Assembly (NCBI GenBank): GCA_964533785.1
Contig: CAZHNG010000003.1
Coordinates: forward strand, 1-54,423
DNA length: 54,423 bases
Direction: 5' to 3'
Source: JANQRV01 sp964533785
GTDB taxonomy: Bacteria; Bacteroidota; Bacteroidia; Chitinophagales; Saprospiraceae
A program made the translations under genes and the position numbers. Below the pieces are notes generated by a model. It had not been told where the DNA came from and did no database searches. It saw only the letters and a list, made by a program, of their open reading frames with translations. This document shows, in pieces, positions 9,189 through 18,391 of this stretch; the stretch's first letter is position 1, and each line of letters begins with the position of its first letter.

Positions 9189-9593
9189 ATGCAACGCTTG
9201 AATAAACTGGCCCTGACGCCCAAACGACTGTTTTTGATCGATAGTCTTGGCGCCGTCCTGACGGCCTTGCTTTTAAGTCAGGTTTTAGCGAGGTTCGAAA
9301 CTGTTTTCGGCATGCCGAGGAATATCCTTTATATACTTGCCGGTGTTGCCGTGGTTTTTGCAATTTATTCCTTCCTTTGTCATTTGTTGGTGAAGGACAA
9401 TTGGCGGTCATACCTTATCCTTATTGCTATCGCTAATACGCTGTATTGTATGGTGACCTTGGGCTTAGTGGTTTATTATTTTGGAAGATTGACTTACCTG
9501 GGAGTGGCTTACTTTATCGGGGAGATCATCATCGTATTATCACTCGTGCGGATTGAACTGGCTATGTACAAAATAAAAAAGTCTAATGTTTGA
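9189..9593 (+). CDS. Small four-helix membrane protein, conserved hypothetical
   Basis: 134 aa with four hydrophobic segments (about 14-34, 43-66, 73-95 and 101-122) and short polar loops. It resembles uncharacterised Bacteroidota membrane proteins that begin with a LNKxALTPKxLFLIDxLGA-type N-terminus. No catalytic motif is visible. It lies 69 bp after the cyclase stop on the same strand, so co-transcription is possible. Confidence 0.72.
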   Translation: MQRLNKLALTPKRLFLIDSLGAVLTALLLSQVLARFETVFGMPRNILYILAGVAVVFAIYSFLCHLLVKDNWRSYLILIAIANTLYCMVTLGLVVYYFGRLTYLGVAYFIGEIIIVLSLVRIELAMYKIKKSNV

Positions 9594-9706
9594 ATAATGC
9601 CAGACTTGCGGGTGGACGTCAGTTTAGCAAGCTTATTTTACATCTTCAGTACCGGAGGTTACGGGATTCGAAAACCTTGGAGAAAAAAATAAGCACCCTT
9701 TTTACT

Positions 9707-9859
9707 GGACTTTTGACGCTAGACTCTAGAAGTTAGACCAAAAATTCTAACTAATTGACAATCAACGGAAATTTTATTTATTCTGAAAAATTGATATCCA
9801 TTGAATATCAGCGGTTTGTTGTCTAAAATCTAGCGTCTAGTGTCTAGCGTCAAAAGTCC
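9707..9859. repeat. 153-bp segment bounded by 18-bp inverted repeats of the heptamer-head sequence
   Basis: GGACTTTTGACGCTAGAC at 9707-9724 is exactly inverted at 9842-9859. The right arm also carries a GTCTAGTGTCTAGCGTC heptamer run and overlaps the 3' end of the MFS gene. The interior is AT-rich with no ORF. Confidence 0.75.
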
Positions 9860-11005
9860 AATTTTTAGTTCCCAAAAAAAATTTATGACCAGGGTGAGTA
9901 TGATCATCAATCCGGCGGCCAGGTAAAAGGCAACGGTCAGATTGAAAGCATTGATCGCTAATGCCGCGATCAAAGGAGAAACAAATTGTCCCAGGAAGAA
10001 CATAGAGGTCATTCCTCCGATGATACTTCCTCTTTTTTCAATTGGAGCTAATTCCATAAGCCATAAATTGGAATTTGGTAGTAACATGCCCAATCCAAGA
10101 CCAGCTATTGCCAAACCTATCAGAATACCAGTGTAGACAGAAAACCAGGCTACCAAAACGTAACCTAGCCCCATGGCCAAGAAGGTCAATATAAATACTT
10201 TCCTGTACGAATACCGTCGTCTGATCTTACTGTAATTGATAGAGCTAACAGCACTGGTGATGGTAGCGATTGCTATAGCAAGACCTTTCAGCGTATTGCT
10301 CACCTCCAACCTTTCTTCCAATAAGAATGGAATTTGCGTGGGGATCATGTAAAAGAATGCCATACCCGCAAAGCCCAGGAAATACACGAGGTAGATGGTT
10401 TTACGGTCTAACTTAATCCCTGAAGCACTACTTTCCGTTGATGCTACTTTTTGTGGTTCATATATAATCCACATTACAAAAGGCAAGAGGATAAAAGCTG
10501 TCACATACACAGTAAATGGAAATCTCCAGTTCATATCTGCCAAAAATCCACCTAAAAGGAGAAAGACCATTCCGCCTATCGACATGAAGGAAGCCTGAGC
10601 CCCCATAAATTTACCGCGTTCCGATCCTTTGAAATAATCTCCGATCAAAGTAGTGGCAATACTCATGATGCCGGCCACCCCCAAACCCAATACTGCCCGG
10701 CTAACTAATAACCATTCGATCGTATCAATAAAATAACCGCTGCAACCACCAATACCATAGATCACCAGGGAAATGAGCAGGAGATTTTTCCGACCCAGTT
10801 TATCGGATAATTTTCCCATAACGGCACCAAATACGGCAATGATCAAAGCAGGCATGGTAATGATCAACTTGATCAGTACATCGGAAGCATTTTCAAAATA
10901 AGCAGCCATTTCCGTGAGCGCGGGCGCAATGATGGCACCCGCCAAAACGGTCATTGAACTGAGTAATAATAAAACAGCCTTTAATTGATTTTTGGATCGA
11001 TCCAC
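9830..11005 (-). CDS. MFS transporter with repeat-derived C-terminus
   Basis: 391 aa with twelve predicted transmembrane helices. It carries the MFS motif A between helices 2 and 3 (GKLSDKLGRKN) and LGMLLPNSNLWLMELAP in the second half, typical of drug/H+ antiporter-like exporters. Substrate not deducible. The last codons (about IGLLTLDTRR and the TAG stop) are read from the dispersed repeat GGACTTTTGACGCTAGAC..., so the original C-terminus was replaced. This probably does not affect transport, since the last helix is complete. Confidence 0.88.
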   Translation of the reverse strand: MDRSKNQLKAVLLLLSSMTVLAGAIIAPALTEMAAYFENASDVLIKLIITMPALIIAVFGAVMGKLSDKLGRKNLLLISLVIYGIGGCSGYFIDTIEWLLVSRAVLGLGVAGIMSIATTLIGDYFKGSERGKFMGAQASFMSIGGMVFLLLGGFLADMNWRFPFTVYVTAFILLPFVMWIIYEPQKVASTESSASGIKLDRKTIYLVYFLGFAGMAFFYMIPTQIPFLLEERLEVSNTLKGLAIAIATITSAVSSINYSKIRRRYSYRKVFILTFLAMGLGYVLVAWFSVYTGILIGLAIAGLGLGMLLPNSNLWLMELAPIEKRGSIIGGMTSMFFLGQFVSPLIAALAINAFNLTVAFYLAAGLMIILTLVINFFWELKIGLLTLDTRR

Positions 11006-11068
11006 TTAGCCAGGATTGTATGTTAAATTAGTATAATTGGTTTACAAAGGTAATTGTTCGAATTGCTT

Positions 11069-11344
11069 TTACAGTTTTAAGATATTTCCATAATACGGGC
11101 CAGAATTACCGCCCAGCCCCCCCGCACAATCCATCGAAATGGATTGCAAGGCACAAACAGCGTCAATATCAGCTCCAGGATTTATGGTTGTGCTGCAATC
11201 TAAATCCGGAATGTCAACAATTTTAACAGCATCAAAAATGAGTACCCCCTCTTCAAGGCCTGGCAATGTATTATCTATGTCAACGACAGTATTGGTTCCT
11301 CTAATTTCACCGACAACATAATAACCATCCATATCTCCATCCAT
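11069..11344 (-). pseudogene. Fragment of a secreted protein (remnant), hypothetical
   Basis: An open frame begins at a TTG at 11368 or an ATG at 11344 (MDGDMDGYYVVGEIRGTN) and has an in-frame TGA just upstream. It contains GTNTVVDIDN, VLIFDAVKIVDI and TINPGADIDAVCA, which look like the terminal beta pattern of large Bacteroidota surface proteins (FDA...GFxVxxGAxFxA). There is no signal peptide. It follows the BASS transporter stop by about 34 bp. It is either a broken gene tail or a short unrecognised protein. Confidence 0.4.
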
Positions 11345-11378
11345 TAAATCTGCCTCTCTAAACCACAACTCTCATTCC

Positions 11379-12230
11379 TCACCTCCTATACATCTGCCAG
11401 GTATTATAAATATTCTGAAACAAAATATAGAACATCGGTCCCAAAGCGATCACCGGCGTCAAAAAGGTGAGACATACCCAAATGGAAAACATGGTGTTCT
11501 TACGACCTACCGACAAACTGCGTTCCATTTTCCAATCTTGTTTCCCTATAAACTCTCCCATTAGAAATTGCAGCAAACACATCAACATGACCACTACTCC
11601 AATGCTTATGATGAAGAATAACGAGGTTGAAGTTGTATGCGTAATAAAATCGGTTGCTTTGGCCGAAGCTATGTATACGTTAAACAAGAACAGGTAAAAA
11701 GCAATGGAGCGGAAGGATAAAAACCACTGGTGCAACTTATAGGATATGGCCCTCACCAAAAAGTTGATAAGTAGCGGTATAAATACTACGGAAAAAACCG
11801 GAATAAGCACGTCAGTGAGCTGTATACTACCACTGCTGTTCGCCACAATGGGCAAAAAGAACGGTACGGTTACGGCCGCCATCGGATTAGTGAGCAATAC
11901 GGAAATCGTCACAAAATCGATCCTGCTTTTTAGTAATACCGCGATTACCGGTGCTCCCGCAGCAGTGGGTGCTACGCTTACCGCAAAAGCAACCAAGGCC
12001 AGATCGTAATTATACCATTGCACCAGGAAAAAAACCGTTAAGGGCAAACAAAGATTGATCAATACAACGATCAGGTGATCGATTTGTAATACCTTTCCTT
12101 TAAAGTCAACGCCGATAAAGGCCAGGAAAAGCATCAACATGAGGTTGTAGCGGATGAGAAAGGTCAGTTCATTCCCTTGCGGAAGGAGAATACCTAAAAG
12201 GATGGCGAAAAGGATGAATAGTGGTTGCAA
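11379..12230 (-). CDS. BASS-type (bile acid:sodium symporter family) transporter
   Basis: 283 aa, almost entirely hydrophobic, with eight to ten transmembrane segments. The discontinuous-helix region AVSVAPTAAGAPVIAVLLKS and the C-terminal GRKNTMFSIWVCLTFLTPVI resemble the bile acid:sodium symporter/arsenite-like superfamily. It is slightly shorter than the usual 300-320 aa. Probably Na+-coupled uptake of an organic anion; the substrate cannot be read. An AGGAGG immediately before its stop would serve only a five-codon ORF. Confidence 0.75.
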   Translation of the reverse strand: MQPLFILFAILLGILLPQGNELTFLIRYNLMLMLFLAFIGVDFKGKVLQIDHLIVVLINLCLPLTVFFLVQWYNYDLALVAFAVSVAPTAAGAPVIAVLLKSRIDFVTISVLLTNPMAAVTVPFFLPIVANSSGSIQLTDVLIPVFSVVFIPLLINFLVRAISYKLHQWFLSFRSIAFYLFLFNVYIASAKATDFITHTTSTSLFFIISIGVVVMLMCLLQFLMGEFIGKQDWKMERSLSVGRKNTMFSIWVCLTFLTPVIALGPMFYILFQNIYNTWQMYRR

Positions 12231-12311
12231 GAGAAGTTGATTTAATTTTTAAACATGGAATGAATAGCGTTTTTTACTCAACTAGCTTTGGTAGCTTCAA
12301 CAGCCTGATTA

Positions 12312-12340
12312 AGAGGTTTTAGGATGCTACAAAAACCTCT
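12312..12340. terminator. Hairpin (AGAGGTTTT stem), possible terminator or leader structure
   Basis: A 9-bp perfect stem AGAGGTTTT/AAAACCTCT with an 11-nt loop, in the space between divergent genes. In that position it may be part of a 5' leader rather than a true terminator. Confidence 0.35.
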
Positions 12341-12449
12341 GATAACAAAGAGGTTGTAAGTAGCAGGTTAGGATTTTAAGCTGCAAAAATAGAGTTTATT
12401 GGTTTATTTTTTCCTGGTTTTTGTAATTTGTTGGGACAAAACTGAAAAG

Positions 12450-14285
12450 ATGAAACGACTTCCAACTTTAATCTTGTTTGTACTTACTTTTTTTGGTTGC
12501 ACCGAAGAAACGGTTTATGGAATAAGCGGTGAATTGAAACAAGGACATAAGATCACGTTGACTTTTGAAGGGCCGGAACTCAGTGAAGGAGCACCAGACA
12601 ATCCCTTCCTGAATTATCGTTTAAATGTACAATTCAAACAAGGCAATAAGGTTTACGAGGTGCCCGGCTATTTTGCTGCGGACGGCAATGCAGGGGAAAC
12701 CAGTGCCGATTCCGGTAACAAGTGGCGGGTACATTTTAATCCGGATGCGGTTGGAGAATGGACCTTCAACGTCTCGTTCCGAAAAGGAGAGGCTATTGCT
12801 ATTGCAGCAGAAGCAGAAGCTGGTGAACCCGTTTTTTTTGATGACGTATCGGGCCGTTTTGAGGTAACTCCTTCCGATAAAACGGGCCGGGATTTTCGTT
12901 CAAAAGGGCGAATTGTCATTAGTGAAAACGGAAAGTTCTTTCAGCATAAAGGTTCAGAGGCGTATTTTCTTAAAGCAGGAGCGGACAGTCCTGAGAATTT
13001 TCTGGCCTACCATGAGTTTGACGGCACCTACCGCCATCTTTCGGAGGCACGGGAAGGGGAAGCGGACCCTATGGAAAACCTGCACCGTTTTGCACCCCAC
13101 CTTCAGGATTGGAACGAAGGGGATCCTACCTGGCAGCAAGGCAAAGGAAAGGCAATCATCCGGGCCCTGAATTACCTGGCCAATCAAGAGATGAATGCCG
13201 TCTATTTCTTAGTAATGAATATCAACGGCGATGGAAAAGATGTCTGGCCTTACGTAGATCACGAAACTTTTGACCGTTTTGACTGCAGTAAGCTGGATCA
13301 ATGGGAAGTCGTTTTTCAGCATATGGAAAAACTGGGGATTTTGATGCACGTCGTCACCCAGGAAACCGAAAATGAACGACTATTGGATGATGGGGACACC
13401 GGGCCTCAGCGAAAGCTTTTCTACCGGGAATTGATCGCCCGCTTCGGGCATCACAATGCGCTTGTCTGGAACCTGGGCGAAGAAAACGGACCGGCCAATT
13501 TTTCACCTAATGGACAAAATGCCGAACAGCAAAAAGCCATGGCTTCCTATTTTGAGAAGCACGATCCTTTTCAACACCCGGTAGTTATCCATACCCATGC
13601 CTGGAAAGGACAAAAGGAGGAGCTGCTACCAGACCTGTTAGGCCATAAACCACTGGACGGTCTTTCTTTTCAGGTTGATCGCAAGGAGCATGTACACGAG
13701 GAGGTCAAGAAGTGGGCTGCTTTGGCGGAAGAAGCCGGTCATCCCTGGTTGATCGCGATGGATGAGATCGGTATGTGGCATACGGGAGTTATGCCGGATG
13801 AGGTTAATCCGGATCATGATACCGTTCGGCAACAGGTGCTTTGGGGTAGCCTGATGGCGGGTGCTGCGGGCGTAGAATGGTATTTCGGCGCTCGTTTTGC
13901 CCACAATGATCTTACTTGCGAAGATTGGCGGAGCCGGGAGAATATGTGGGAGCAAACTCGGTATGCGATGGATTTTTTTAATGAGCACCTGGAGTATTGG
14001 AATATGGAAAACCGGGATGAACTGACTGAGGTGCCGGGCGCCTATTGCCTGGTACAAGGGGATGAAAAATTCGTACTTTATTTTCCGATGGGAACTACCG
14101 GGGCCCGTATTCTTGATCTAGGCGATAACAATGGCTCTTTTTCCGTGAAGTGGTATAATCCAAGACAGGGCGGTAGTTTGGTTACGGGTAATGTGGACAA
14201 CATCACCGGGCCGGGGAAACAGGATCTGGGGCTACCGCCGGAGGAGGTGGGGATGGACTGGGTGGTATTGGCAGTTGGAAATTAG
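12450..14285 (+). CDS. DUF5060-type glycoside hydrolase-like lipoprotein
   Basis: About 611 aa from the ATG at 12450, which begins a lipoprotein signal (MKRLPTLILFVLTFFGC); the ORF extends 17 codons upstream but those precede the signal. After Cys17 comes a beta-sandwich N-terminal domain of the DUF5060 type (about 25-130), then a TIM-barrel glycosidase-like region with VWNLGEENG (about 338-346) and MDEIGMWHTG (about 437-446). The glutamates there are candidates for the acid/base and nucleophile. The C-terminal part (LVQGDEKFVLYFP, then a beta domain) resembles the putative collagen-binding module often attached to such enzymes. It probably acts in the periplasm or at the outer membrane on polysaccharide. 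It lies before the minus-strand carbohydrate cluster, in convergent orientation. Confidence 0.82.
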   Translation: MKRLPTLILFVLTFFGCTEETVYGISGELKQGHKITLTFEGPELSEGAPDNPFLNYRLNVQFKQGNKVYEVPGYFAADGNAGETSADSGNKWRVHFNPDAVGEWTFNVSFRKGEAIAIAAEAEAGEPVFFDDVSGRFEVTPSDKTGRDFRSKGRIVISENGKFFQHKGSEAYFLKAGADSPENFLAYHEFDGTYRHLSEAREGEADPMENLHRFAPHLQDWNEGDPTWQQGKGKAIIRALNYLANQEMNAVYFLVMNINGDGKDVWPYVDHETFDRFDCSKLDQWEVVFQHMEKLGILMHVVTQETENERLLDDGDTGPQRKLFYRELIARFGHHNALVWNLGEENGPANFSPNGQNAEQQKAMASYFEKHDPFQHPVVIHTHAWKGQKEELLPDLLGHKPLDGLSFQVDRKEHVHEEVKKWAALAEEAGHPWLIAMDEIGMWHTGVMPDEVNPDHDTVRQQVLWGSLMAGAAGVEWYFGARFAHNDLTCEDWRSRENMWEQTRYAMDFFNEHLEYWNMENRDELTEVPGAYCLVQGDEKFVLYFPMGTTGARILDLGDNNGSFSVKWYNPRQGGSLVTGNVDNITGPGKQDLGLPPEEVGMDWVVLAVGN

Positions 14286-14591
14286 ACTTGTCTATATAAC
14301 GTGAACTAGAGGTTCCTGTACTTGTGTTTCCTGCGATTTCCCCGGGACAGTTTTAGTAGTATTGACAACGACCGGAACTGGACTACCAAAGGCAGTTAAA
14401 AGTTCCAGTACTACAATCAGGTAAATCGATACTAAAGTCCATGGACTCAGGTTTGCAGTCCTAACACCATAAAAAAAATCAAAGCCAACACGTTGCACCT
14501 ATCCCAAACCTCTAGTTCACGTTCTATTAATAGAATTTTGAAATCTGTGAGCGTTGTTTTTACGGAATCTGCGGCCAGTGCATCTTCTTAC
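14286..14591. other. Intergenic region holding an inverted-repeat element
   Basis: Between convergent genes. A 17-bp perfect inverted repeat (AACGTGAACTAGAGGTT at 14298-14314, complement at 14507-14523) bounds a 226-bp unit. On the minus strand a 68-codon frame starting at GTG 14498 could encode a one-helix peptide (WTLVSIYLIVVLELLTAFG), but the only start is GTG and its end runs into the repeat, so I do not call it a gene. Confidence 0.65.
14298..14523. repeat. Inverted-repeat element (MITE-like), 226 bp
   Basis: Perfect 17-bp terminal inverted repeats at 14298-14314 and 14507-14523, interior without similarity to a transposase. No clear target-site duplication: the flanks TAT and CTA differ. 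Confidence 0.55.
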
Positions 14592-15617
14592 TTACTTCCC
14601 TCTCATCTCCACTGCTCCCGCCACCATATGCTCCAACTTCTGTTTCGCTGCCCACCGCGCCGTCTGACTTAAGCCACAATCCGGGGCCACCGAAAGCCGG
14701 TCAGCAGACACATATTGCAGACATAGCTTAATTCGTTCTTTAATATCTGCAACCGTTTCGATATAATAACTTTTAACATCCACGATACCTACGGCCACAT
14801 CCATCCTTTGCGCAATTTGACCGATCGCTTCAATTTCTGCAAATTCCCGGTTCGCCATTTCAACGTGCATCTCATCCACTTTGAAATCCAAAAAGTCCGG
14901 AAACATCGGTGCAATTTTCCGGTAGCCGACGGCATGTCCTTTATAATTGCCAAAACACAAATGCGTGGACAAACGACACTTTCCATAAATAGATTCTACC
15001 GTACGATTGAAAATATCCACAAACCTTTTGGTGTTTGACTTGTAGGCATAACAACTCATCGAAGGCTCGTCAACCGTGATTTCGGTACATCCGGCTTCTA
15101 CGAGCGCTTCCAGTTCCTTCCTGATGATGGGAATAAGTGCCTCCGTAATCGCATACCGGTTGGGGTATTCCTCGTTGGGTACCAAACGGCCGCTTAGCGT
15201 AAACGGACCCGGAACGCTGGCTTTCAGTACGGGCCCCTTTGGTGCCAGGCGCTGCAGTTGTTTGAATTCTGCTACAACGCCCAAACCTTGTGGCGCCGAT
15301 AAAGTATGTACGATTTGATGTTTTCCTCGTTGATCGTGAGCCGGCGGCCCCCATTTGCGGTCCACTTCTTTATTCTGTTGTATGCCATCGAGGTAACCAT
15401 AAAAGGAGAGGTTAAAGTCAAGGCGGGTTTGTTCACCGTCGGTGATGACATCCAGCCCCGCATTGACCTGATCGTGAATGGCCGTAACTGCTGCATCCTG
15501 TTGCATTTCCCGGATATCTGCTTTGCCGAATGCATCGAGATTTTGGCTGGCAAACTCCAGCCAGGCGGGGAAAGGATAACTACCGATTACCGTAGTTCGA
15601 ATAGGTTGTTCTGGCAT
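14592..15617 (-). CDS. MetE-like (cobalamin-independent methionine synthase C-terminal-type) methyltransferase
   Basis: 341 aa, the length of the stand-alone catalytic half of MetE (COG0620-type), not the 750-aa full enzyme. The N-terminus RTTVIGSYPFP is characteristic. All likely zinc ligands are visible: His and Cys in THLCFGN (about 219-225), a Glu in KVDEMHVEMANRE, and Cys in APDCGLSQT (about 312). These proteins transfer methyl groups to a thiol such as homocysteine, using a donor not defined by sequence. It is the last gene of the ROK-SIS-MetE run (45-48 bp spacing), so it may serve a cluster-specific methyl transfer or simply be co-located. Confidence 0.88.
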   Translation of the reverse strand: MPEQPIRTTVIGSYPFPAWLEFASQNLDAFGKADIREMQQDAAVTAIHDQVNAGLDVITDGEQTRLDFNLSFYGYLDGIQQNKEVDRKWGPPAHDQRGKHQIVHTLSAPQGLGVVAEFKQLQRLAPKGPVLKASVPGPFTLSGRLVPNEEYPNRYAITEALIPIIRKELEALVEAGCTEITVDEPSMSCYAYKSNTKRFVDIFNRTVESIYGKCRLSTHLCFGNYKGHAVGYRKIAPMFPDFLDFKVDEMHVEMANREFAEIEAIGQIAQRMDVAVGIVDVKSYYIETVADIKERIKLCLQYVSADRLSVAPDCGLSQTARWAAKQKLEHMVAGAVEMRGK

Positions 15618-15662
15618 ATGTTGATGTTATATTTTTTGATAATTGAATGTTGCTATTTCGTG

Positions 15663-16454
15663 TCAACCTAACTCAATGTTGCCTACATTTTCGTAAAGCC
15701 TGGCCATGCGGTGAGCGTGTTCATCGTAAGCGCTTTCAAAGAGTTGCACGGCCTTTTCTTTACCCACGACCGCAGCTGCCGTTAAAACTTTTGGGGGACT
15801 GCCGGCTTCCGTCAACCGCTTTGCCACTTCCGCTTTTATGGAGTTGATGATAACTACTCCGCCAACGGTAGAGCCTGGCGATACTGGTGTTTCAAGATCA
15901 GTTATTTTTACCATAGCATCGCCCACCGGAGCACCGGTATCCAGTACTAAATCAGCAAAATCGGGTAATTTCTTACCGTCCACCCGCTTACTGCTGCTCT
16001 TTTCAGAGTGCTTCCGGGAAATCAGGGCGACTACTTTAATGCCCGCCTGTTGAAATGCTTCCGCCATTTCCACGGGAACCAGACTGGTACCACTCGAAGA
16101 GATGATCAACGCACAATCTACCGGTTTGAGATCGAAATTACGTAAAATGCGGGCCGCAAATCCGGGGACATTTTCCAGGAACATCGCCTGTCGCTGACCG
16201 TTTGGTCCCGTTACCATATTGTGAAAGGTAAGCGATAATTCAACGATGGGGTTGAAACCCGGAAAGGAACCGTATCGTGGCCACATTTCTTCCACCATGA
16301 TGCGACTGTGACCGGAACCAAACAGGTGCACCATTCGTCCCTGCAGGATGGTCTGGGCAAACCAGTCGGCTGCTTTTTGAATAGCACCTTCTTGTTGGGC
16401 AATGGTTTCTAAAATAGTCTGGCATTGATGTAAATACGCTTGAGATGGTGTCAT
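15663..16454 (-). CDS. SIS-domain sugar isomerase-like protein (UPF0309 type)
   Basis: 263 aa. A SIS fold is shown by HLFGSGHSRIMVEEMWPR (about 43-60) and ALIISSSGTSLVPVEMAEAF (about 113-132), the phosphosugar-binding Ser/Thr cluster. FADLVLDTGAPVGDA and GSTVGGVVIINSIKAEVA also fit the UPF0309 subgroup. The family binds ketose/aldose phosphates, often of amino sugars. It is directly downstream of the ROK kinase (48 bp), suggesting kinase-then-isomerase steps on one sugar. No substrate can be inferred. Confidence 0.85.
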   Translation of the reverse strand: MTPSQAYLHQCQTILETIAQQEGAIQKAADWFAQTILQGRMVHLFGSGHSRIMVEEMWPRYGSFPGFNPIVELSLTFHNMVTGPNGQRQAMFLENVPGFAARILRNFDLKPVDCALIISSSGTSLVPVEMAEAFQQAGIKVVALISRKHSEKSSSKRVDGKKLPDFADLVLDTGAPVGDAMVKITDLETPVSPGSTVGGVVIINSIKAEVAKRLTEAGSPPKVLTAAAVVGKEKAVQLFESAYDEHAHRMARLYENVGNIELG

Positions 16455-16502
16455 TAGCTTGGATTTTAGGAAATTGAACGGTTTGTGGTAAATATAGGTG
16501 TA

Positions 16503-17399
16503 TTATTCAAACAGGGCAAAGCAGGCAGCACCGACCGCTCCGGCGAATGCGCCGAAGTGGGCTTTGGTAATCGGCGTGATCTCGCCTCCGGGTCTCCATT
16601 CGTATAATTCCATAAATTGTTGTAAGGGATGGAATAAGCTTCTACCGGCATTGGTAATCCCGCCGCTCAGTATGATCAATTCGGGGGATAGAATGTTGAC
16701 GATCGAACTGAGGCCGATCGCAAGGCTTTTAATGGATTCCAGCCACACCAGCGTCGCCCAGGGATCACCTTCCTGGTGCGCTGATACTAATGCGGCCGTG
16801 CTTGAAAATTTTCCTTTCGATCGTTCTGTGATAGTGGCATTACCGATGGCCATTTCCAATGTGCCGGGCAAACTAAGAATACCTCCTTCGCTGAACGGTT
16901 GCAAAGAAAGGTGCCCAAGATGACCGGCCCGGCTGAGCCAGCCTTCGTATAATTTCCTTTGGATAAGAATGGCTCCTCCTACTCCCGTTCCCAAAGTTAG
17001 TAAAACGACATCATTACGATTTTGTGCTTTCCCAAAATGATACTCTGCCAGCATCGCAGCTTTGGCATCATTAATGACTTTTACGCTTTTCTTTTTCAGA
17101 AATTCCGCCCAGTGTAATTGTTCCAATCCTTCCAACCGACCGGGCATGTAAGAGATCCATTGGTGTTCAGGATCCGTTAATCCGGGAGCGCTGATACCGA
17201 TCGGGATATCGCCGGAGCCGGAAGGGGTTAATTCCTCCACTATTTTGGCAATTTCTGCCTTCCAGGTAAAAACGGCTGATTGGCTACTGTCATTGGTATC
17301 TCGTTGAAGCTGGTGTAATAATTGTCCGTCTTTTTGTAGCAATACGCCTTTAATGGTGGTCCCTCCCAGGTCAATACCTATAGAAATGTTTGTTTGCAT
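16503..17399 (-). CDS. ROK-family sugar kinase
   Basis: 298 aa. The N-terminal ATP phosphate-binding motif is IGIDLGGTTIKGVLLQ, the catalytic region is VINDAKAAMLAEYHFG, and a second glycine-rich loop reads LTLGTGVGGAILIQ. The segment RAGHLGHLSLQPFSEGG retains the His of the ROK zinc site but lacks the usual CxCG cysteines, so it belongs to the zinc-less subgroup. No N-terminal helix-turn-helix, so it is a kinase, not a repressor. It probably phosphorylates a hexose or N-acylhexosamine taken up by the cell. Confidence 0.88.
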   Translation of the reverse strand: MQTNISIGIDLGGTTIKGVLLQKDGQLLHQLQRDTNDSSQSAVFTWKAEIAKIVEELTPSGSGDIPIGISAPGLTDPEHQWISYMPGRLEGLEQLHWAEFLKKKSVKVINDAKAAMLAEYHFGKAQNRNDVVLLTLGTGVGGAILIQRKLYEGWLSRAGHLGHLSLQPFSEGGILSLPGTLEMAIGNATITERSKGKFSSTAALVSAHQEGDPWATLVWLESIKSLAIGLSSIVNILSPELIILSGGITNAGRSLFHPLQQFMELYEWRPGGEITPITKAHFGAFAGAVGAACFALFE

Positions 17400-17608
17400 A
17401 TTTGATTACGTAACTTAGTACTAAGTTGTCACTTTAGTGAATTTGAATACTGAACAATTCATGCGATCTGGAACTGGTGTGTTGGTATGTTTATTTGTTT
17501 ATCTGTTGATTCATTTCAGGCGATTTTTGCATAAACCAATAAACTTTAATTTTTGATCTGCTCCCATACTTATAGTTCTAATCTACGGCTTACCGAAAGT
17601 CCCTTCGC

Positions 17609-18391
17609 TTAAGTAACTCCCCCCTCACTTAACGCCCAGCCCCCATCCACCGCAATGACCTGACCCGTGGTAAACCGGGAATGGTCCGACATAAAATAGC
17701 AGGCCAGATGATTGAAGTCCGCAGGATCGCCAATTCTACCGCCATCCAGGGGCTGTTTGGTTTTGACGTACTGCATGATCTGTTCATTACCTTGCGCGCG
17801 TTCGGACATTGGAGTCTTCACCAATGCCGGGGCCAGTACATTGATCCTGATATTGTTGGAAGCATAATACGCAGCAGTAGCTTTTGAAAAACCAATGACT
17901 GCGGCTTTTGCCGTCGCATAAGCGTGGGTATAAAAATATTTAGGGGATGGAGAATAAGCCAGCACAGAGCTCAGGTTGAGAATACTTCCACTTTGTCCCT
18001 GGTCTAGCCAATACTGAACCACTGCTTGGTTGGACAGCATGATGGAGGTTAAATTCAGCTCCAGGGTTTTATTCCATCCTGCTATCGTTAATTCGTGTAA
18101 AGGACCATCCCCAAACCTACGTCCACTTCCTCCCGCAACGTGGTATAACCCATCAAGCCCTCCGAAATTTCTGTGACACGAGTGTATCGCCTCCTGTGCG
18201 GTACCCGGTTGACGAGCGTCCAAACATTTTACCACTGCCCGTTCGCCTAACAGCCTCTGCGCTTGTTCACAGGATGCCTCATCGATTCCCGTCGCGACAA
18301 TACCCGCTCCGTTTGCTATGAACGCTTGTGCCGCCGCCAACCCAATGCCGGTCGTCCCTCCGATCACTATAACTTTTTTGTTTTCTAACAC
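17609..18391 (-). CDS. SDR-family NAD(P)-dependent oxidoreductase
   Basis: 260 aa, classical short-chain dehydrogenase length. Dinucleotide-binding GGTTGIGLAAAQAF (11-24), catalytic Ser in LNLSSVLAY, YxxxK as YATAKAA, and the C-terminal TTGQVIAVDGGWALS typical of classical SDRs. The residue after the second beta strand is a neutral TGID, so cofactor preference is unclear. Between the Gfo/Idh/MocA and ROK genes, it probably oxidises a sugar or sugar acid. Confidence 0.88.
   Translation of the reverse strand: MLENKKVIVIGGTTGIGLAAAQAFIANGAGIVATGIDEASCEQAQRLLGERAVVKCLDARQPGTAQEAIHSCHRNFGGLDGLYHVAGGSGRRFGDGPLHELTIAGWNKTLELNLTSIMLSNQAVVQYWLDQGQSGSILNLSSVLAYSPSPKYFYTHAYATAKAAVIGFSKATAAYYASNNIRINVLAPALVKTPMSERAQGNEQIMQYVKTKQPLDGGRIGDPADFNHLACYFMSDHSRFTTGQVIAVDGGWALSEGGVT

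Noticed and set aside
1238..14295. Matching ATTAGACTTGTCTAT at 14281-14295 and, inverted, near 1240-1254
   Set aside because: A single 15-bp match of a partly self-complementary sequence; too weak without more copies.
14292..14498. 68-codon minus-strand ORF with one hydrophobic segment
   Set aside because: Starts at GTG only, lies within an inverted-repeat unit and ends in the repeat arm; no support for translation.
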